From Polaromonas sp. JS666 (lineage in GTDB: Bacteria > Pseudomonadota > Gammaproteobacteria > Burkholderiales > Burkholderiaceae_C): a stretch of 64,000 nucleotides of DNA. Positions 17,301 to 25,671 of the stretch are shown one piece after another; the stretch's first letter is position 1; each line of letters begins with the position of its first letter. Location: NCBI RefSeq assembly GCF_000013865.1, contig NC_007948.1, positions 2,170,001 through 2,234,000 of the forward strand, read 5' to 3'. The notes under the pieces were generated by a model. It had not been told where the DNA came from. It did no database searches and saw nothing but the letters and a program-made list of their open reading frames with translations. The position numbers were made by a program, and so were the translations under genes.

Positions 17301-18192
17301 CCAGCACCACGCCGGCCAATGCAATGGCGAATGCGCCCATCTGGGTGCCGTTCAGTGTTTCGCCCAGCACGATGACACCCACTGCTGCGGCGCTGACGGG
17401 CAGCATCACCGTGAATACACCGGCCTGGTTGGCGGGGATGGTCTTCAGCCCGGTCATCCACAGCCACACCGTCCACACGCTGGCCGCCAGTGAATAAAAC
17501 AGCAGCAGCAGCCAGCTGGAGGTCTCCACACGGGCAAAGTCGAAGCTCCAGGCCATCCACAGCCCCAGCGGCGTGATCAGGGCAAAGCCCCACAGGTTGA
17601 TGAGTGCGGTGATGCGCTTGGGGCTGAGCACGCCGGTGAGTTTTTTTCCGATCACGGCATAGGCCGCCTCGCACAGCACGGCGCCTACCAGCAGCAGGTT
17701 GCCCAGCCACGATGTTTTTGATGCAATATCGCCTGCTGACCCAATATGCCCGGGTGCAGGAAGCTCATTTTTTGATAGCGAAACCAGGCCGATGCCGATC
17801 ACCGCGCAGGCCACCGCGCTCCACACCCGCAGGCCAATGCGCTCGCGCAGGAACAGCCAGCTCATCAGGGCCACGGCCGCGGGGATGGAGGCCATGATGA
17901 CGCCTGCCGCGACCGCGCTGGTCATGCTGACGCCAAACAGCATGCAGATGGAAAACATGAAGTTACCCAGGAAGGACTCCAGAAATAGCAGGCGTCGCGT
18001 CTGGCTGCTCATGGGTGTTTCTTCAATCGGTTTTTTGAGCCAGTGCAGCATGGCGGTGCCGCCGATGCCAAAGCGCAGCCAGGCCAGCAGGAAGACCGGC
18101 AGGACGACCACCAAGGGTTTGGAAAGCGCCACATAGCTGCCCACGAGAGACATGCTGAGCGCGAGGCAGGTGTAGGCCACAAGGCGATTCAT
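17245..18192 (-). CDS. EamA/DMT-superfamily transporter
   Basis: A 315-residue inner-membrane protein with about ten predicted helices arranged as two EamA repeats (residues about 8-145 and 165-300). It belongs to the drug/metabolite transporter superfamily, whose members mostly export amino acids, metabolites or nucleotide sugars. Visible landmarks are the helix pair around FMFSICMLFGVSMTSAVAAGVIMASIPA, the LFLRERIGL loop and the second-half VIVLGETLNGTQMGAFAIALAGV. Its C-terminus overlaps the convergent potI end. The substrate cannot be assigned; the pot genes may be only neighbours by chance. Confidence 0.88.
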   Translation of the reverse strand: MNRLVAYTCLALSMSLVGSYVALSKPLVVVLPVFLLAWLRFGIGGTAMLHWLKKPIEETPMSSQTRRLLFLESFLGNFMFSICMLFGVSMTSAVAAGVIMASIPAAVALMSWLFLRERIGLRVWSAVACAVIGIGLVSLSKNELPAPGHIGSAGDIASKTSWLGNLLLVGAVLCEAAYAVIGKKLTGVLSPKRITALINLWGFALITPLGLWMAWSFDFARVETSSWLLLLFYSLAASVWTVWLWMTGLKTIPANQAGVFTVMLPVSAAAVGVIVLGETLNGTQMGAFAIALAGVVLATLPGRGRGSSVQVEPPH

Positions 18193-18329
18193 TAAACTGG
18201 GGTTTCCTGTTGTACCGGCCTTGCGGCCAGTCGGGTTGAGTTGCTGACCTGACTGTCATGCGGCTGGCATGCGCAGGTTGAAATGATGCCTTACTTTCAG
18301 CCGCTTAAGCCGCCCTGATCCGATCAACC

Positions 18330-18836
18330 ATGTCACCACAGCCTCTGCGTCATGTCTTTGTTTACGGCACCCTGCGCCGGGGTGAAGAGCGCGATATCAA
18401 TTGCCTGAAGCCTGCGCCGCGATGGGTGGGGCACGCGAGTGTGGCGGGCATCTTGCACCATCTGGGCGCCTATCCTGGTCTGGTCCTGGGCGGTCAGGGC
18501 CTGGTTAGGGGGGAGGTGTATGAAATCACGCCTGAGCTGGAACGGCAACTCGATGAAATCGAGGAGGTCTGGCCCCAACAGAGTGGCGAGTACATCCGGC
18601 GCGAGGTGCTGGTGGCGCTTGATCCCCCACCGGACCATCGACCGCCCGATGAATTGGCGGATCAATCGAGCGATCAATTGGCCGATCAATCGGGGCATCA
18701 CCTGTCGCAGCCACGGCAAGACGGCCCGGGCACGGTGGTCTGCCTTCTTTATGAAATTGCCCCCGGGCGCATCCATGGCAAGCCGGTGATTGTGGGCGGC
18801 GACTGGACGCAGGCCCGGGCTGAGCGCAAGCGCTGA
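18330..18836 (+). CDS. Gamma-glutamylcyclotransferase (AIG2-like) family protein
   Basis: A 168-residue protein with the AIG2/GGCT fold, starting with the signature HVFVYGTLRRGEERD. It contains GEVYEITPELERQLDEIEEV with the catalytic-type Glu region and a C-terminal VCLLYEIAPGRIHGKPVIVGGDW. Relatives cleave gamma-glutamyl amines or act in glutathione turnover. Residues about 101-128 form an extra hydrophilic loop with the near-repeat DELADQSSDQLADQSG, encoded by repeated GATCAAT units. This loop is absent from the usual family core and is probably slippage-generated. Confidence 0.82.
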   Translation: MSPQPLRHVFVYGTLRRGEERDINCLKPAPRWVGHASVAGILHHLGAYPGLVLGGQGLVRGEVYEITPELERQLDEIEEVWPQQSGEYIRREVLVALDPPPDHRPPDELADQSSDQLADQSGHHLSQPRQDGPGTVVCLLYEIAPGRIHGKPVIVGGDWTQARAERKR

Positions 18837-18931
18837 ATCACCGCGGCAGGGCGTGTTGCGGCCAATCGGCCCGTGCCTTGCCGATCAATTCCCGGCGGAA
18901 GCTGCTGCCAGGTGCCCTTTGAGCGCTCGAA

Positions 18932-19033
18932 TTTCATAATCCGGCAAATGTATTTCTCAATATGAAATTCAGCATTGCTGCACTGCAAAAAAATTTCTCA
19001 ATACAAGAAATTAAATTTCACAATGCGGGAAAT
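18932..19033. promoter_or_regulatory. Four phased TTTC-N-AAT-N-GAAAT sites upstream of aceA
   Basis: Four related imperfect inverted repeats lie at 18932 (TTTCATAATCCGGCAAAT), 18953 (TTTCTCAATATGAAATT), 18994 (TTTCTCAATACAAGAAAT) and 19016 (TTTCACAATGCGGGAAAT). Start-to-start spacings are 21, 41 and 22 bp, close to two, four and two helical turns, so a regulator could line up on one DNA face. The half-site symmetry resembles IclR-family operators, which fits a glyoxylate-shunt gene, but the regulator is not in this window. Confidence 0.6.
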
Positions 19034-19070
19034 ATACAAAATAGCATTGATTTTATTTAAGTTAATTTTT

Positions 19071-19084
19071 GTCTTATATAAGAC
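19071..19084. promoter_or_regulatory. GTCTTATATAAGAC palindrome upstream of aceA
   Basis: A 14-bp perfect palindrome about 80 bp before the aceA ATG, in an AT-rich stretch likely to hold the promoter. A second copy of the GTCTT-N4-AAGAC frame follows at 19101. Probably an operator for a second regulator, distinct from the four upstream sites. Confidence 0.55.
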
Positions 19085-19100
19085 ATAAGAGCTTCACAAG

Positions 19101-19114
19101 GTCTTGTAGAAGAC
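19101..19114. promoter_or_regulatory. Second GTCTT-N4-AAGAC site upstream of aceA
   Basis: GTCTTGTAGAAGAC keeps the 5-bp arms of the site at 19071 and starts exactly 30 bp further on, about three helical turns. It lies between the presumed promoter and the Shine-Dalgarno. Confidence 0.5.
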
Positions 19115-19166
19115 TTAAAGTAGACCTACGTTGTCAGTCACTTTTCTTCAACCTACGGAGCCCACC

Positions 19167-20486
19167 ATGCCACAGACCCTCACTGAACAATTGAGCCGCG
19201 ACCAGCAGATTTCCGCCCTCGAAAAAGACTGGGCCACCAACCCGCGCTGGAAAGGCATCAAGCGCGGCTACAGCGCCGCCGACGTGGTTCGCCTGCGTGG
19301 CTCGTTCCCGATCGAACACACGCTGGCCCGCCGTGGTGCCGAAAAGCTGTGGAACATCCTGCACAGCGAGCCTTATGTCAACTGCCTGGGCGCGCTCACC
19401 GGCGGTCAGGCCATGCAGCAGGTCAAGGCCGGCGTGAAGGCCATCTACCTGTCGGGCTGGCAGGTTGCCGCTGACAACAACACCTACTCGGCCATGTACC
19501 CGGACCAGTCGCTGTACCCGGTGGACTCGGTGCCCAAGGTGGTGGAAACCATCAACAACACTTTCCGCCGTGCCGACGAAATTCAGCACTCCAAAGGCAT
19601 TGATGCCGGCGACAAAGGCTACATCGACTATTTCGCCCCCATCGTTGCAGACGCTGAAGCCGGGTTTGGCGGCGTGCTCAATGCTTTTGAGCTGATGAAG
19701 GCCATGATCAAGGCCGGGGCCGGCGGCGTGCATTGGGAAGACCAGCTGGCGTCCGTCAAGAAGTGCGGCCACATGGGCGGCAAGGTGCTGCTGCCGACGC
19801 GCGAGTCCTGCCAGAAACTGATCGCCGCGCGCATGGCGGCCGACGTGTGCGGCGTGCCTACCCTGGTGATTGCACGTACCGACGCCGAGGCAGCCGACCT
19901 GCTGACCTCCGACTATGACGAGATCGACAAGCCTTTCCTGACGGGTGAGCGCACCGCCGAAGGTTTCTACAAGACCCGCAAGGGCCTGGAGCAGGCTGTT
20001 GCCCGCGCCAACGCCTATGCGCATTACGCCGATCTGGTGTGGTGTGAAACCGGCACGCCTGACCTTGACTTCGCCAGGAAGTTTGCCGATGCCGTGCACA
20101 AGGTCCACCCCGGCAAGATGCTGGCCTACAACTGCTCGCCTTCGTTCAACTGGAAGAAGAACCTGGACGATGCCACCATCGCCAAGTTCCAGCGCGAACT
20201 CGGCGCGATGGGCTACAAGTACCAGTTCATCACGCTGGCTGGCATTCACTCCATGTGGTACAACATGTACGACCTGTCGCAAGACTACGTCAAGCGCGGC
20301 ATGACGGCCTACATCGAGAAGGTGCAGGAACCCGAGTTCGCAGCGCGTGACCGCGGCTACACCTTTGTGTCGCACCAGCAGGAAGTGGGCACCGGTTATT
20401 TCGATGAAGTGACCACGGCGATCCAGGGCGGCAAGTCCAGCGTGACCGCATTGACCGGCTCTACCGAAGAAGAGCAGTTCCATTGA
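19167..20486 (+). CDS. aceA: Isocitrate lyase
   Basis: Splits isocitrate to glyoxylate and succinate, the first step of the glyoxylate shunt, needed for growth on acetate, fatty acids and stored polyhydroxybutyrate. It has 439 residues. The catalytic [11 protein letters not shown] motif places the active-site Cys near residue 200. Other blocks are [12 protein letters not shown] (metal/substrate binding), [10 protein letters not shown] and [13 protein letters not shown]. Start ATG 19167 is preceded by ACGGAG and gives the usual N-terminus MPQTLTEQL. It has its own promoter and a downstream terminator, so it is a single-gene unit. Confidence 0.97.
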   Translation: MPQTLTEQLSRDQQISALEKDWATNPRWKGIKRGYSAADVVRLRGSFPIEHTLARRGAEKLWNILHSEPYVNCLGALTGGQAMQQVKAGVKAIYLSGWQVAADNNTYSAMYPDQSLYPVDSVPKVVETINNTFRRADEIQHSKGIDAGDKGYIDYFAPIVADAEAGFGGVLNAFELMKAMIKAGAGGVHWEDQLASVKKCGHMGGKVLLPTRESCQKLIAARMAADVCGVPTLVIARTDAEAADLLTSDYDEIDKPFLTGERTAEGFYKTRKGLEQAVARANAYAHYADLVWCETGTPDLDFARKFADAVHKVHPGKMLAYNCSPSFNWKKNLDDATIAKFQRELGAMGYKYQFITLAGIHSMWYNMYDLSQDYVKRGMTAYIEKVQEPEFAARDRGYTFVSHQQEVGTGYFDEVTTAIQGGKSSVTALTGSTEEEQFH

Positions 20487-20584
20487 GCATTCACCGAGCC
20501 TTTACTGAGTTTGCGCTGGGGTATTCCCGGCTCCGACCCTGAGCGCATGGTCCGTATGTCTGGTTCCTGCCGGATGCGGATTTC

Positions 20585-20622
20585 AGCCCGGACAAGCCTT
20601 CAGGGGTTTGTCCGGGCTTTTT
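20585..20622 (+). terminator. Intrinsic terminator of aceA
   Basis: The 11-bp perfect stem AGCCCGGACAA / TTGTCCGGGCT with a 12-base loop is followed by TTTTT, about 100 bp after the aceA stop. Confidence 0.88.
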
Positions 20623-20642
20623 CGTCTGGCGCCTGGCGCCCT

Positions 20643-20682
20643 GAGGCTTGAGGCTTGAGGCTTGAGGCTTGAGGCTTGAGGC
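20643..20682 (+). repeat. 7-bp tandem repeat (GAGGCTT, 5.7 copies)
   Basis: GAGGCTT repeats five times perfectly and then ends in GAGGC. It lies between the aceA terminator and the thrS leader. A simple-sequence tract of this kind is prone to copy-number change; no function is evident. Confidence 0.9.
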
Positions 20683-20724
20683 GGGTGCCATCCGGTATCG
20701 ACAGACAGGTGGGTCGACCTGCCG

Positions 20725-20932
20725 TAAAATAGCGCCATGCAATCAATCAAACTGGAAACAGGAAGGATCGCCCGGGTTATGACACCGCGAACTAGCCCTG
20801 CGTCCGCTTCATGGAGTCATCCGGGGCGCTAGTCCGCATCCCCTGGTGATTGATAGCTACAAATTTAATAGCTTAAATTCATAGCAAAAATCCATTTCCC
20901 TTATCAAAAGCGCGGCCGGTTCCGCGCTTTTT
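20725..20932 (+). ncRNA. thrS leader region with short ORF and terminator hairpin
   Basis: A TAAAAT box (20725-20730) is followed by a 31-codon ORF from ATG 20737 to TAG 20832. It has three Thr codons, two of them close together (MTPRTS), and it is followed by a terminator hairpin ending 30 bp before thrS. This layout could be an attenuator, but no antiterminator pairing is proven and the ORF lacks a strong Shine-Dalgarno. A short hairpin repeat with AGCTA/TAGCT arms lies at 20855-20873. No other gene is seen between aceA and thrS. Confidence 0.4.
20906..20932 (+). terminator. Terminator hairpin just upstream of thrS
   Basis: AAAAGCGCGG pairs perfectly with CCGCGCTTTT around a 6-base loop and runs into TTTTT. 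It ends 30 bp before the thrS ATG, so full termination here would silence the operon. It is either an attenuator or the end of a separate short leader RNA. Confidence 0.8.
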
Positions 20933-20961
20933 GTTTGACAGTCCACTTTCAAAGCCTTCCC

Positions 20962-22869
20962 ATGATTCAAATAACGCTTCCCGATGCATCCAAACGCGAA
21001 TATCCCCAAGCCGTCACCGTGGCCGAAGTGGCCGCGTCCATCGGTGCTGGCCTGGCCAAGGCTGCCCTGGGTGGCAAGGTCGATGGCAAGGTGGTCGACA
21101 CGAGCTACCTGATCGAGAAAGACAGCGCGCTGTCCATCATCACGGCCAAGGATGCCGATGGGCTGGAGCTGATCCGCCACTCGACGGCGCACTTGCTGGC
21201 GTATGCGGTCAAGGAGCTGTTTTCCGAGGCGCAGGTCACCATCGGGCCGGTGATTGAAAACGGGTTTTATTACGACTTTGCCTACAAGCGTCCTTTCACG
21301 CCGGAAGACCTGGCGGCCATTGAAAAACGCATGACCGAGTTGGCGGCCAAAGACGAACCGGTGACGCGCCGTGTGCTGCCGCGCGATGAAGCCGTGGCGC
21401 ACTTCAAGAGCATTGGAGAGCATTACAAGGCCGAAATCATTGCCAGCATCCCTGCCAATGAAGATGTGTCGCTGTACCGGGAGGGGACGTTTGAAGACCT
21501 GTGCCGCGGCCCCCACGTACCCAGCACCGGCAAGCTGAAATTCTTCAAGCTCATGAAAGTGGCTGGCGCCTACTGGCGCGGCGACCATCGCAACGAGATG
21601 CTGCAGCGTGTCTACGGAACGGCGTGGGCCACCAAGGACGAACTGCAGCAGTACCTGACGATGCTGGAGGAAGCCGAAAAGCGCGACCACCGCAAGCTGG
21701 GCAAGGAGCTGGACCTGTTCCATATCGATGACCATGCGCCTGGCCTCGTGTTCTGGCACCCCAAGGGCTGGACGATCTGGCAGGGCGTGGAGCAGTACAT
21801 GCGCAAGGTCTACCAGGACAACGGCTACCAGGAGGTCAAGGGCCCGCAGGTCATCGACAAGACCCTGTGGGAAAAGACCGGCCACTGGGACAAGTACCGC
21901 GACAACATGTTCACGACCGAGAGCGAGAAGCGCGAGTACGCGCTCAAGCCGATGAACTGCCCCGGCCACATCCTGATTTTCAAGCAGGGTATCAAGAGCT
22001 ACCGCGACCTGCCGCTGCGCTACGGTGAATTCGGCCAGTGCCACCGCAATGAACCCTCGGGCGGGTTGCACGGCATCATGCGGGTGCGCGGCTTCACGCA
22101 GGATGACGGCCATATTTTTTGCACGGAAGAGCAGATCCTCAAGGAATGCGTGGACTACACGACCTTGCTGCAAAAGGTCTACACCGACTTCGGCTTTAAA
22201 AACATCATCTACAAGGTCGCTACCCGGCCCGACGCCCGCATTGGCTCTGACGAGAGCTGGGACAAGGCCGAGCAGGCCCTGATCGAAAGCCTGCGCGCTT
22301 CAGGCTGTGAATTTGAAATCTCCCCGGGCGAGGGCGCGTTTTACGGCCCCAAGATCGAGTACACGCTGAAAGATGCGATTGGCCGGCAGTGGCAGTGCGG
22401 CACCATGCAGGTCGATTTCTCCATGCCGGAGCGTCTGGATGCCGAGTATGTGGGCGAGGATGGCGCCCGCCATCGCCCGGTGATGCTGCACCGCGCGATT
22501 GTGGGCAGCCTGGAGCGATTCATCGGGATTTTGATCGAGGAACACGCTGGTGCGCTGCCAACCTGGCTGGCGCCGATTCAGGTTTCGGTGCTCAATATCA
22601 CCGATTCCCAGGCTGAATATGCCCGGGAAGTTGCCAAAACGCTGCAAAATCAAGGGCTTAGGGTCAACCTTGACCTGCGCAATGAGAAAATTACGTATAA
22701 AATACGGGAGCACTCCTTGCAAAAGCTGCCTTACATCCTTGTCGTTGGCGACAAAGAGAAGGCGGCTGGAGCCGTAGCAGTGCGCGCCCGGGGTAACAAA
22801 GACCTTGGAGTAATGTCCATCGAAGCGTTTGCCCAGCAAATTGCCTCCGACATTGCACAAAAAGCCTGA
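20962..22869 (+). CDS. thrS: Threonyl-tRNA synthetase
   Basis: Charges tRNA-Thr with threonine in the cytoplasm. It has 635 residues, close to the usual 640. It has an N-terminal TGS domain (about 1-62), an editing domain with the HSTAHLL motif (about 70-76), and a class II catalytic core with NCPGH (zinc-binding Cys near 333), [19 protein letters not shown] (motif 2), DDGHIF (zinc His) and the zinc His in [15 protein letters not shown]-terminal anticodon-binding domain (about 535-635) completes it. The start is ATG 20962 ([10 protein letters not shown]). It heads the conserved thrS-infC-rpmI-rplT-pheST-ihfA block. Confidence 0.98.
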   Translation: MIQITLPDASKREYPQAVTVAEVAASIGAGLAKAALGGKVDGKVVDTSYLIEKDSALSIITAKDADGLELIRHSTAHLLAYAVKELFSEAQVTIGPVIENGFYYDFAYKRPFTPEDLAAIEKRMTELAAKDEPVTRRVLPRDEAVAHFKSIGEHYKAEIIASIPANEDVSLYREGTFEDLCRGPHVPSTGKLKFFKLMKVAGAYWRGDHRNEMLQRVYGTAWATKDELQQYLTMLEEAEKRDHRKLGKELDLFHIDDHAPGLVFWHPKGWTIWQGVEQYMRKVYQDNGYQEVKGPQVIDKTLWEKTGHWDKYRDNMFTTESEKREYALKPMNCPGHILIFKQGIKSYRDLPLRYGEFGQCHRNEPSGGLHGIMRVRGFTQDDGHIFCTEEQILKECVDYTTLLQKVYTDFGFKNIIYKVATRPDARIGSDESWDKAEQALIESLRASGCEFEISPGEGAFYGPKIEYTLKDAIGRQWQCGTMQVDFSMPERLDAEYVGEDGARHRPVMLHRAIVGSLERFIGILIEEHAGALPTWLAPIQVSVLNITDSQAEYAREVAKTLQNQGLRVNLDLRNEKITYKIREHSLQKLPYILVVGDKEKAAGAVAVRARGNKDLGVMSIEAFAQQIASDIAQKA

Positions 22870-22936
22870 ACCGCTGACAAGCTGGATAAGTCTGTCGGCA
22901 TTAAAGCTTCTCGTCCTTGTGGGACGGGCGCAAGCC

Positions 22937-22953
22937 GCTATAGCTTTTATAGC
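22937..22953. repeat. GCTATA-type hairpin repeat before infC
   Basis: GCTATA and TATAGC around a 5-base loop, one of several short hairpin repeats in this window. It sits 8 bp upstream of the infC Shine-Dalgarno. Confidence 0.6.
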
Positions 22954-22974
22954 AAGCATTGAAGGATTAGAACC

Positions 22975-23574
22975 ATCGCTACTGAATTTCGTGACCGCCG
23001 TCACCGCGAAGAACGCAAGCATCGCTTGAACCGTGAAATCATGGCCCCTGAGGTGCGCCTCACAGGGCCCGACAATGAGCCGCTGGGCATTGTCAGCATC
23101 ATGGAGGCCTTGCGCCTGGCCGGTGAGGCCGACGTAGACCTGGTCGAGATATCGCCTACGGCGGTGCCGCCGGTGTGCCGGTTGATGGACTATGGCAAGT
23201 TCAAGTACGCCGAGCAGAAGAAGGCGGCTGAAGCGAAGTCCAAGCAAAAAGTGATCGAGATCAAGGAAATCAAATTCCGGCCCGGCACTGACGATGGGGA
23301 CTACAACATCAAATTGCGCAACATCAAGCGCTTTTTGGAAGAGGGCGACAAGTGCAAGATTACCCTGCGCTTTCGCGGTCGCGAGATCACGCACCAAGAG
23401 CTGGGCCTGGCCCTGTTGGCGCGTATTCGCGATGAGCTGGCAGATTTGATTGTGGTGGAGCAGTTCCCCAAGCTTGAAGGCAGGCAGATGGTCATGATGA
23501 TCGCGCCAGGCCGCAAGAAGCCCGGTGCGGGCAAACCGGCAGCTGAAACGGCTTCGACGCCGTCCGTAGCCTGA
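22975..23574 (+). CDS. infC: Translation initiation factor IF-3, ATC start codon
   Basis: Binds the 30S subunit, prevents premature 50S joining and checks the start codon. The protein has 199 residues with an N-domain ([21 protein letters not shown]), a lysine-rich linker and a C-domain ([20 protein letters not shown]). The conserved beginning ([18 protein letters not shown]) precedes the first ATG (23041) and is only reached from ATC at 22975, which has GAAGGA eight bases upstream. A non-AUG start is the known basis of IF-3 autoregulation (AUU in E. coli). The first in-frame conventional codon, TTG at 23026, would cut off conserved residues. Confidence 0.93.
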   Translation: MATEFRDRRHREERKHRLNREIMAPEVRLTGPDNEPLGIVSIMEALRLAGEADVDLVEISPTAVPPVCRLMDYGKFKYAEQKKAAEAKSKQKVIEIKEIKFRPGTDDGDYNIKLRNIKRFLEEGDKCKITLRFRGREITHQELGLALLARIRDELADLIVVEQFPKLEGRQMVMMIAPGRKKPGAGKPAAETASTPSVA

Positions 23575-23781
23575 GGCTGGCGGGCAGAAGATATGGATAA
23601 GGGGCGCTTTGCGGCGTTCCGGTGAAAGCTGGCGCAAGCCGGCTTTCCGAAAGTAAAAGGGTCAAACCTTTTGCGACCAGTGAAAAGTCGAAAGATTTTT
23701 CACTTAACAAGTGGCTCGGGGCCATCAAGTCTGCGGAAGGTTCGCAGCGCCTCACGAGCACAAATGAAAAGGAGCATTAAT

Positions 23782-23985
23782 ATGCCCAAAATGAAGACCA
23801 AGAGCGGCGCTAAAAAGCGTTTCCGCGTTCGTCCTGGTGGCACCGTCAAGCGCGGCCAAGCCTTCAAGCGTCACATCCTGACCAAGAAGACCACCAAAAA
23901 CAAACGCCATCTGCGTGGTGCGGTGACTGTTCATGAGACCAATATGGGTCACATGGCACAGATGCTGCCAGGCCAGGGCATTTAA
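23782..23985 (+). CDS. rpmI: Ribosomal protein bL35
   Basis: A 67-residue, highly basic protein of the large ribosomal subunit, in the standard infC-rpmI-rplT order. It opens [17 protein letters not shown] and ends [11 protein letters not shown], as in other betaproteobacteria. Start ATG 23782 follows a strong AAGGAG. The 207-bp gap from infC is long for this operon but holds no recognisable gene. Confidence 0.98.
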   Translation: MPKMKTKSGAKKRFRVRPGGTVKRGQAFKRHILTKKTTKNKRHLRGAVTVHETNMGHMAQMLPGQGI

Positions 23986-24009
23986 TTAACGACGAACAAG
24001 GAGTAACAC

Positions 24010-24369
24010 ATGCCTCGCGTCAAACGTGGTGTAACGGCTCGCGCCCGCCACAAAAAAGTTTTAGCCCTTGCAAAAGGTTTCCGCGGCCGCCGCGGTAATG
24101 TCTTCCGCATCGCTAAAGAAGCGGTGATGAAGGCCGGGCAATATGCCTACCGTGACCGCCGTACCAAAAAGCGCGTGTTCCGCCAGTTGTGGATCGCCCG
24201 TATCAATGCTGCCAGCCGTTCATTCGGCATGACGTACAGCCAGTTCGCCAATGGCCTGAAAAAAGCCGGCATCGAGATTGACCGCAAGGTTCTGTCCGAT
24301 ATGGCCATTCACGACAGCGCCGCTTTCGGCGCCATCGTCGAGCAGGTGAAAGCCAAGCTGGCTGCCTGA
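24010..24369 (+). CDS. rplT: Ribosomal protein bL20
   Basis: A 119-residue basic protein essential for early assembly of the 50S subunit; in E. coli it also represses its own operon. It starts [32 protein letters not shown], the standard bL20 N-terminal extension, and the globular part begins near residue 60. The Shine-Dalgarno AAGGAG precedes ATG 24010, 25 bp after rpmI. Confidence 0.98.
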   Translation: MPRVKRGVTARARHKKVLALAKGFRGRRGNVFRIAKEAVMKAGQYAYRDRRTKKRVFRQLWIARINAASRSFGMTYSQFANGLKKAGIEIDRKVLSDMAIHDSAAFGAIVEQVKAKLAA

Positions 24370-24384
24370 TTTTCAGGGCAGTAT

Positions 24385-24401
24385 GCTATTGAATAAATAG
24401 C
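24385..24401. repeat. GCTATT-type hairpin repeat after rplT
   Basis: GCTATT-GAATA-AATAGC followed by TGCTTGCGCA, the typical form of a dispersed Comamonadaceae hairpin repeat. Confidence 0.65.
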
Positions 24402-24420
24402 TGCTTGCGCACGAAAATAA

Positions 24421-24456
24421 AGGGCTGGAGCTTGAAAAGGCTCTGGCCCTTTTTTT
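24421..24456 (+). terminator. Intrinsic terminator after rplT
   Basis: An 11-bp stem (AGGGCTGGAGC / GCTCTGGCCCT, two G-U pairs) with a short loop is followed by seven T. It separates the ribosomal-protein part from pheST, which may therefore be partly uncoupled. Confidence 0.85.
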
Positions 24457-24579
24457 CATGGTCTTTTCTACAGCGCTCACGGGTTCAGGGATTGGCCGGT
24501 CTGCTTGACCGGTTGCCCGCCTGGTGAGAGTGTTGTTGAAAACGCCTGAGCTGTTTCCTTAAGTCGAACAAGAGAATGT

Positions 24580-25644
24580 ATGAATCATCCTGATGCCCTC
24601 CACGAACTGGTCAGCAGCGCCCAAGCCAGTTTTGCGCAGGCCACCACGCCCGCCGACCTGGAAAACGCCAAGGCGCAGTTTCTCGGTAAATCGGGCCGCG
24701 TCACCGAGTTGATGAAAGGCATGGCCGCCCTCAGCGTGGAAGAAAAGAAATCCCGCGGTGCCGCCATCAACCTGGCCAAGCAGGCCATTGAAGCGGCTCT
24801 CAATGATCGCCGGCAAGCGCTCGCCAACGCCGAACTCGAAAAGCAGCTCAAGGCTGAAGCCTTGGACGTGAGCCTGCCGGGCCGCCAGCGCGCACAGGGC
24901 GGGCTGCATCCGGTGTCGCTCACGCTCGAGCGCATCGAGGCCATTTTTGGCTCCATGGGGTTTGACGTGGCGCAGGGCCCGGAGATTGAGACCGACTGGT
25001 TCAATTTCACCGCACTCAACACGCCGGAAGATCATCCGGCGCGCTCCATGCACGACACGTTTTATGTCGAAGGCGGCACCGAAGCCGCGCCCAATTTGTT
25101 GCGTACCCACACCAGCCCCATGCAGATCCGCTATGCGGTCCAGCATGTCAAGAAGCACCGCGCGCTCATTGACGCGGGCGGCCGGATGCCGGAGATTCGT
25201 GTCATTGCGCCGGGCCGCACCTACCGCGTGGACAGCGACGCCACGCATTCGCCGATGTTCCACCAGTGCGAAGGCCTGTGGATCGGCGAAAACGTGAGCT
25301 TCAAGGACCTGAAGTTCGTGTTCACCGATTTTTGCCGCACCTTCTTTGAGAGCAACGACCTGGTGCTGCGCTTTCGCCCCAGCTTTTTCCCGTTCACCGA
25401 ACCCAGCGCTGAAATCGACATCCAGTTCCAGACAGGCCCGCTGGCCGGCCGCTGGCTGGAAGTGGCCGGCTCCGGCCAGGTGCACCCGAACGTGGTGCGC
25501 AACATGGGGCTGGATCCCGAGAAATACATCGGCTTTGCCTTTGGCATGGGCCCGGACCGCCTGACCATGCTGCGCTACGGTGTGAATGACCTGCGCCTGT
25601 TCTTTGACGGCGACATCCGCTTCCTGTCCCAGTTCCAGTCATAA
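24580..25644 (+). CDS. pheS: Phenylalanyl-tRNA synthetase alpha subunit
   Basis: The catalytic subunit of the alpha2-beta2 enzyme that charges tRNA-Phe. It has 354 residues. The N-terminal coiled-coil (about 1-90) contacts tRNA. The class II core carries [36 protein letters not shown] (motif 2), [12 protein letters not shown] and the motif 3 stretch [14 protein letters not shown]. The family-typical Ala near the para position of the phenylalanine pocket lies in this last region. The start is ATG 24580. Confidence 0.97.
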   Translation: MNHPDALHELVSSAQASFAQATTPADLENAKAQFLGKSGRVTELMKGMAALSVEEKKSRGAAINLAKQAIEAALNDRRQALANAELEKQLKAEALDVSLPGRQRAQGGLHPVSLTLERIEAIFGSMGFDVAQGPEIETDWFNFTALNTPEDHPARSMHDTFYVEGGTEAAPNLLRTHTSPMQIRYAVQHVKKHRALIDAGGRMPEIRVIAPGRTYRVDSDATHSPMFHQCEGLWIGENVSFKDLKFVFTDFCRTFFESNDLVLRFRPSFFPFTEPSAEIDIQFQTGPLAGRWLEVAGSGQVHPNVVRNMGLDPEKYIGFAFGMGPDRLTMLRYGVNDLRLFFDGDIRFLSQFQS

Positions 25645-25671
25645 CAACAAGAAAAAGAACAAGGTAAGACC

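Noticed and set aside
19134..20483. 449-codon minus-strand open frame opposite aceA
   Set aside because: Antisense shadow; aceA has all catalytic motifs on the plus strand.
20725..20932. T-box riboswitch controlling thrS
   Set aside because: No T-box bulge sequence or specifier stem is visible, and T-boxes are rare outside Gram-positive bacteria.
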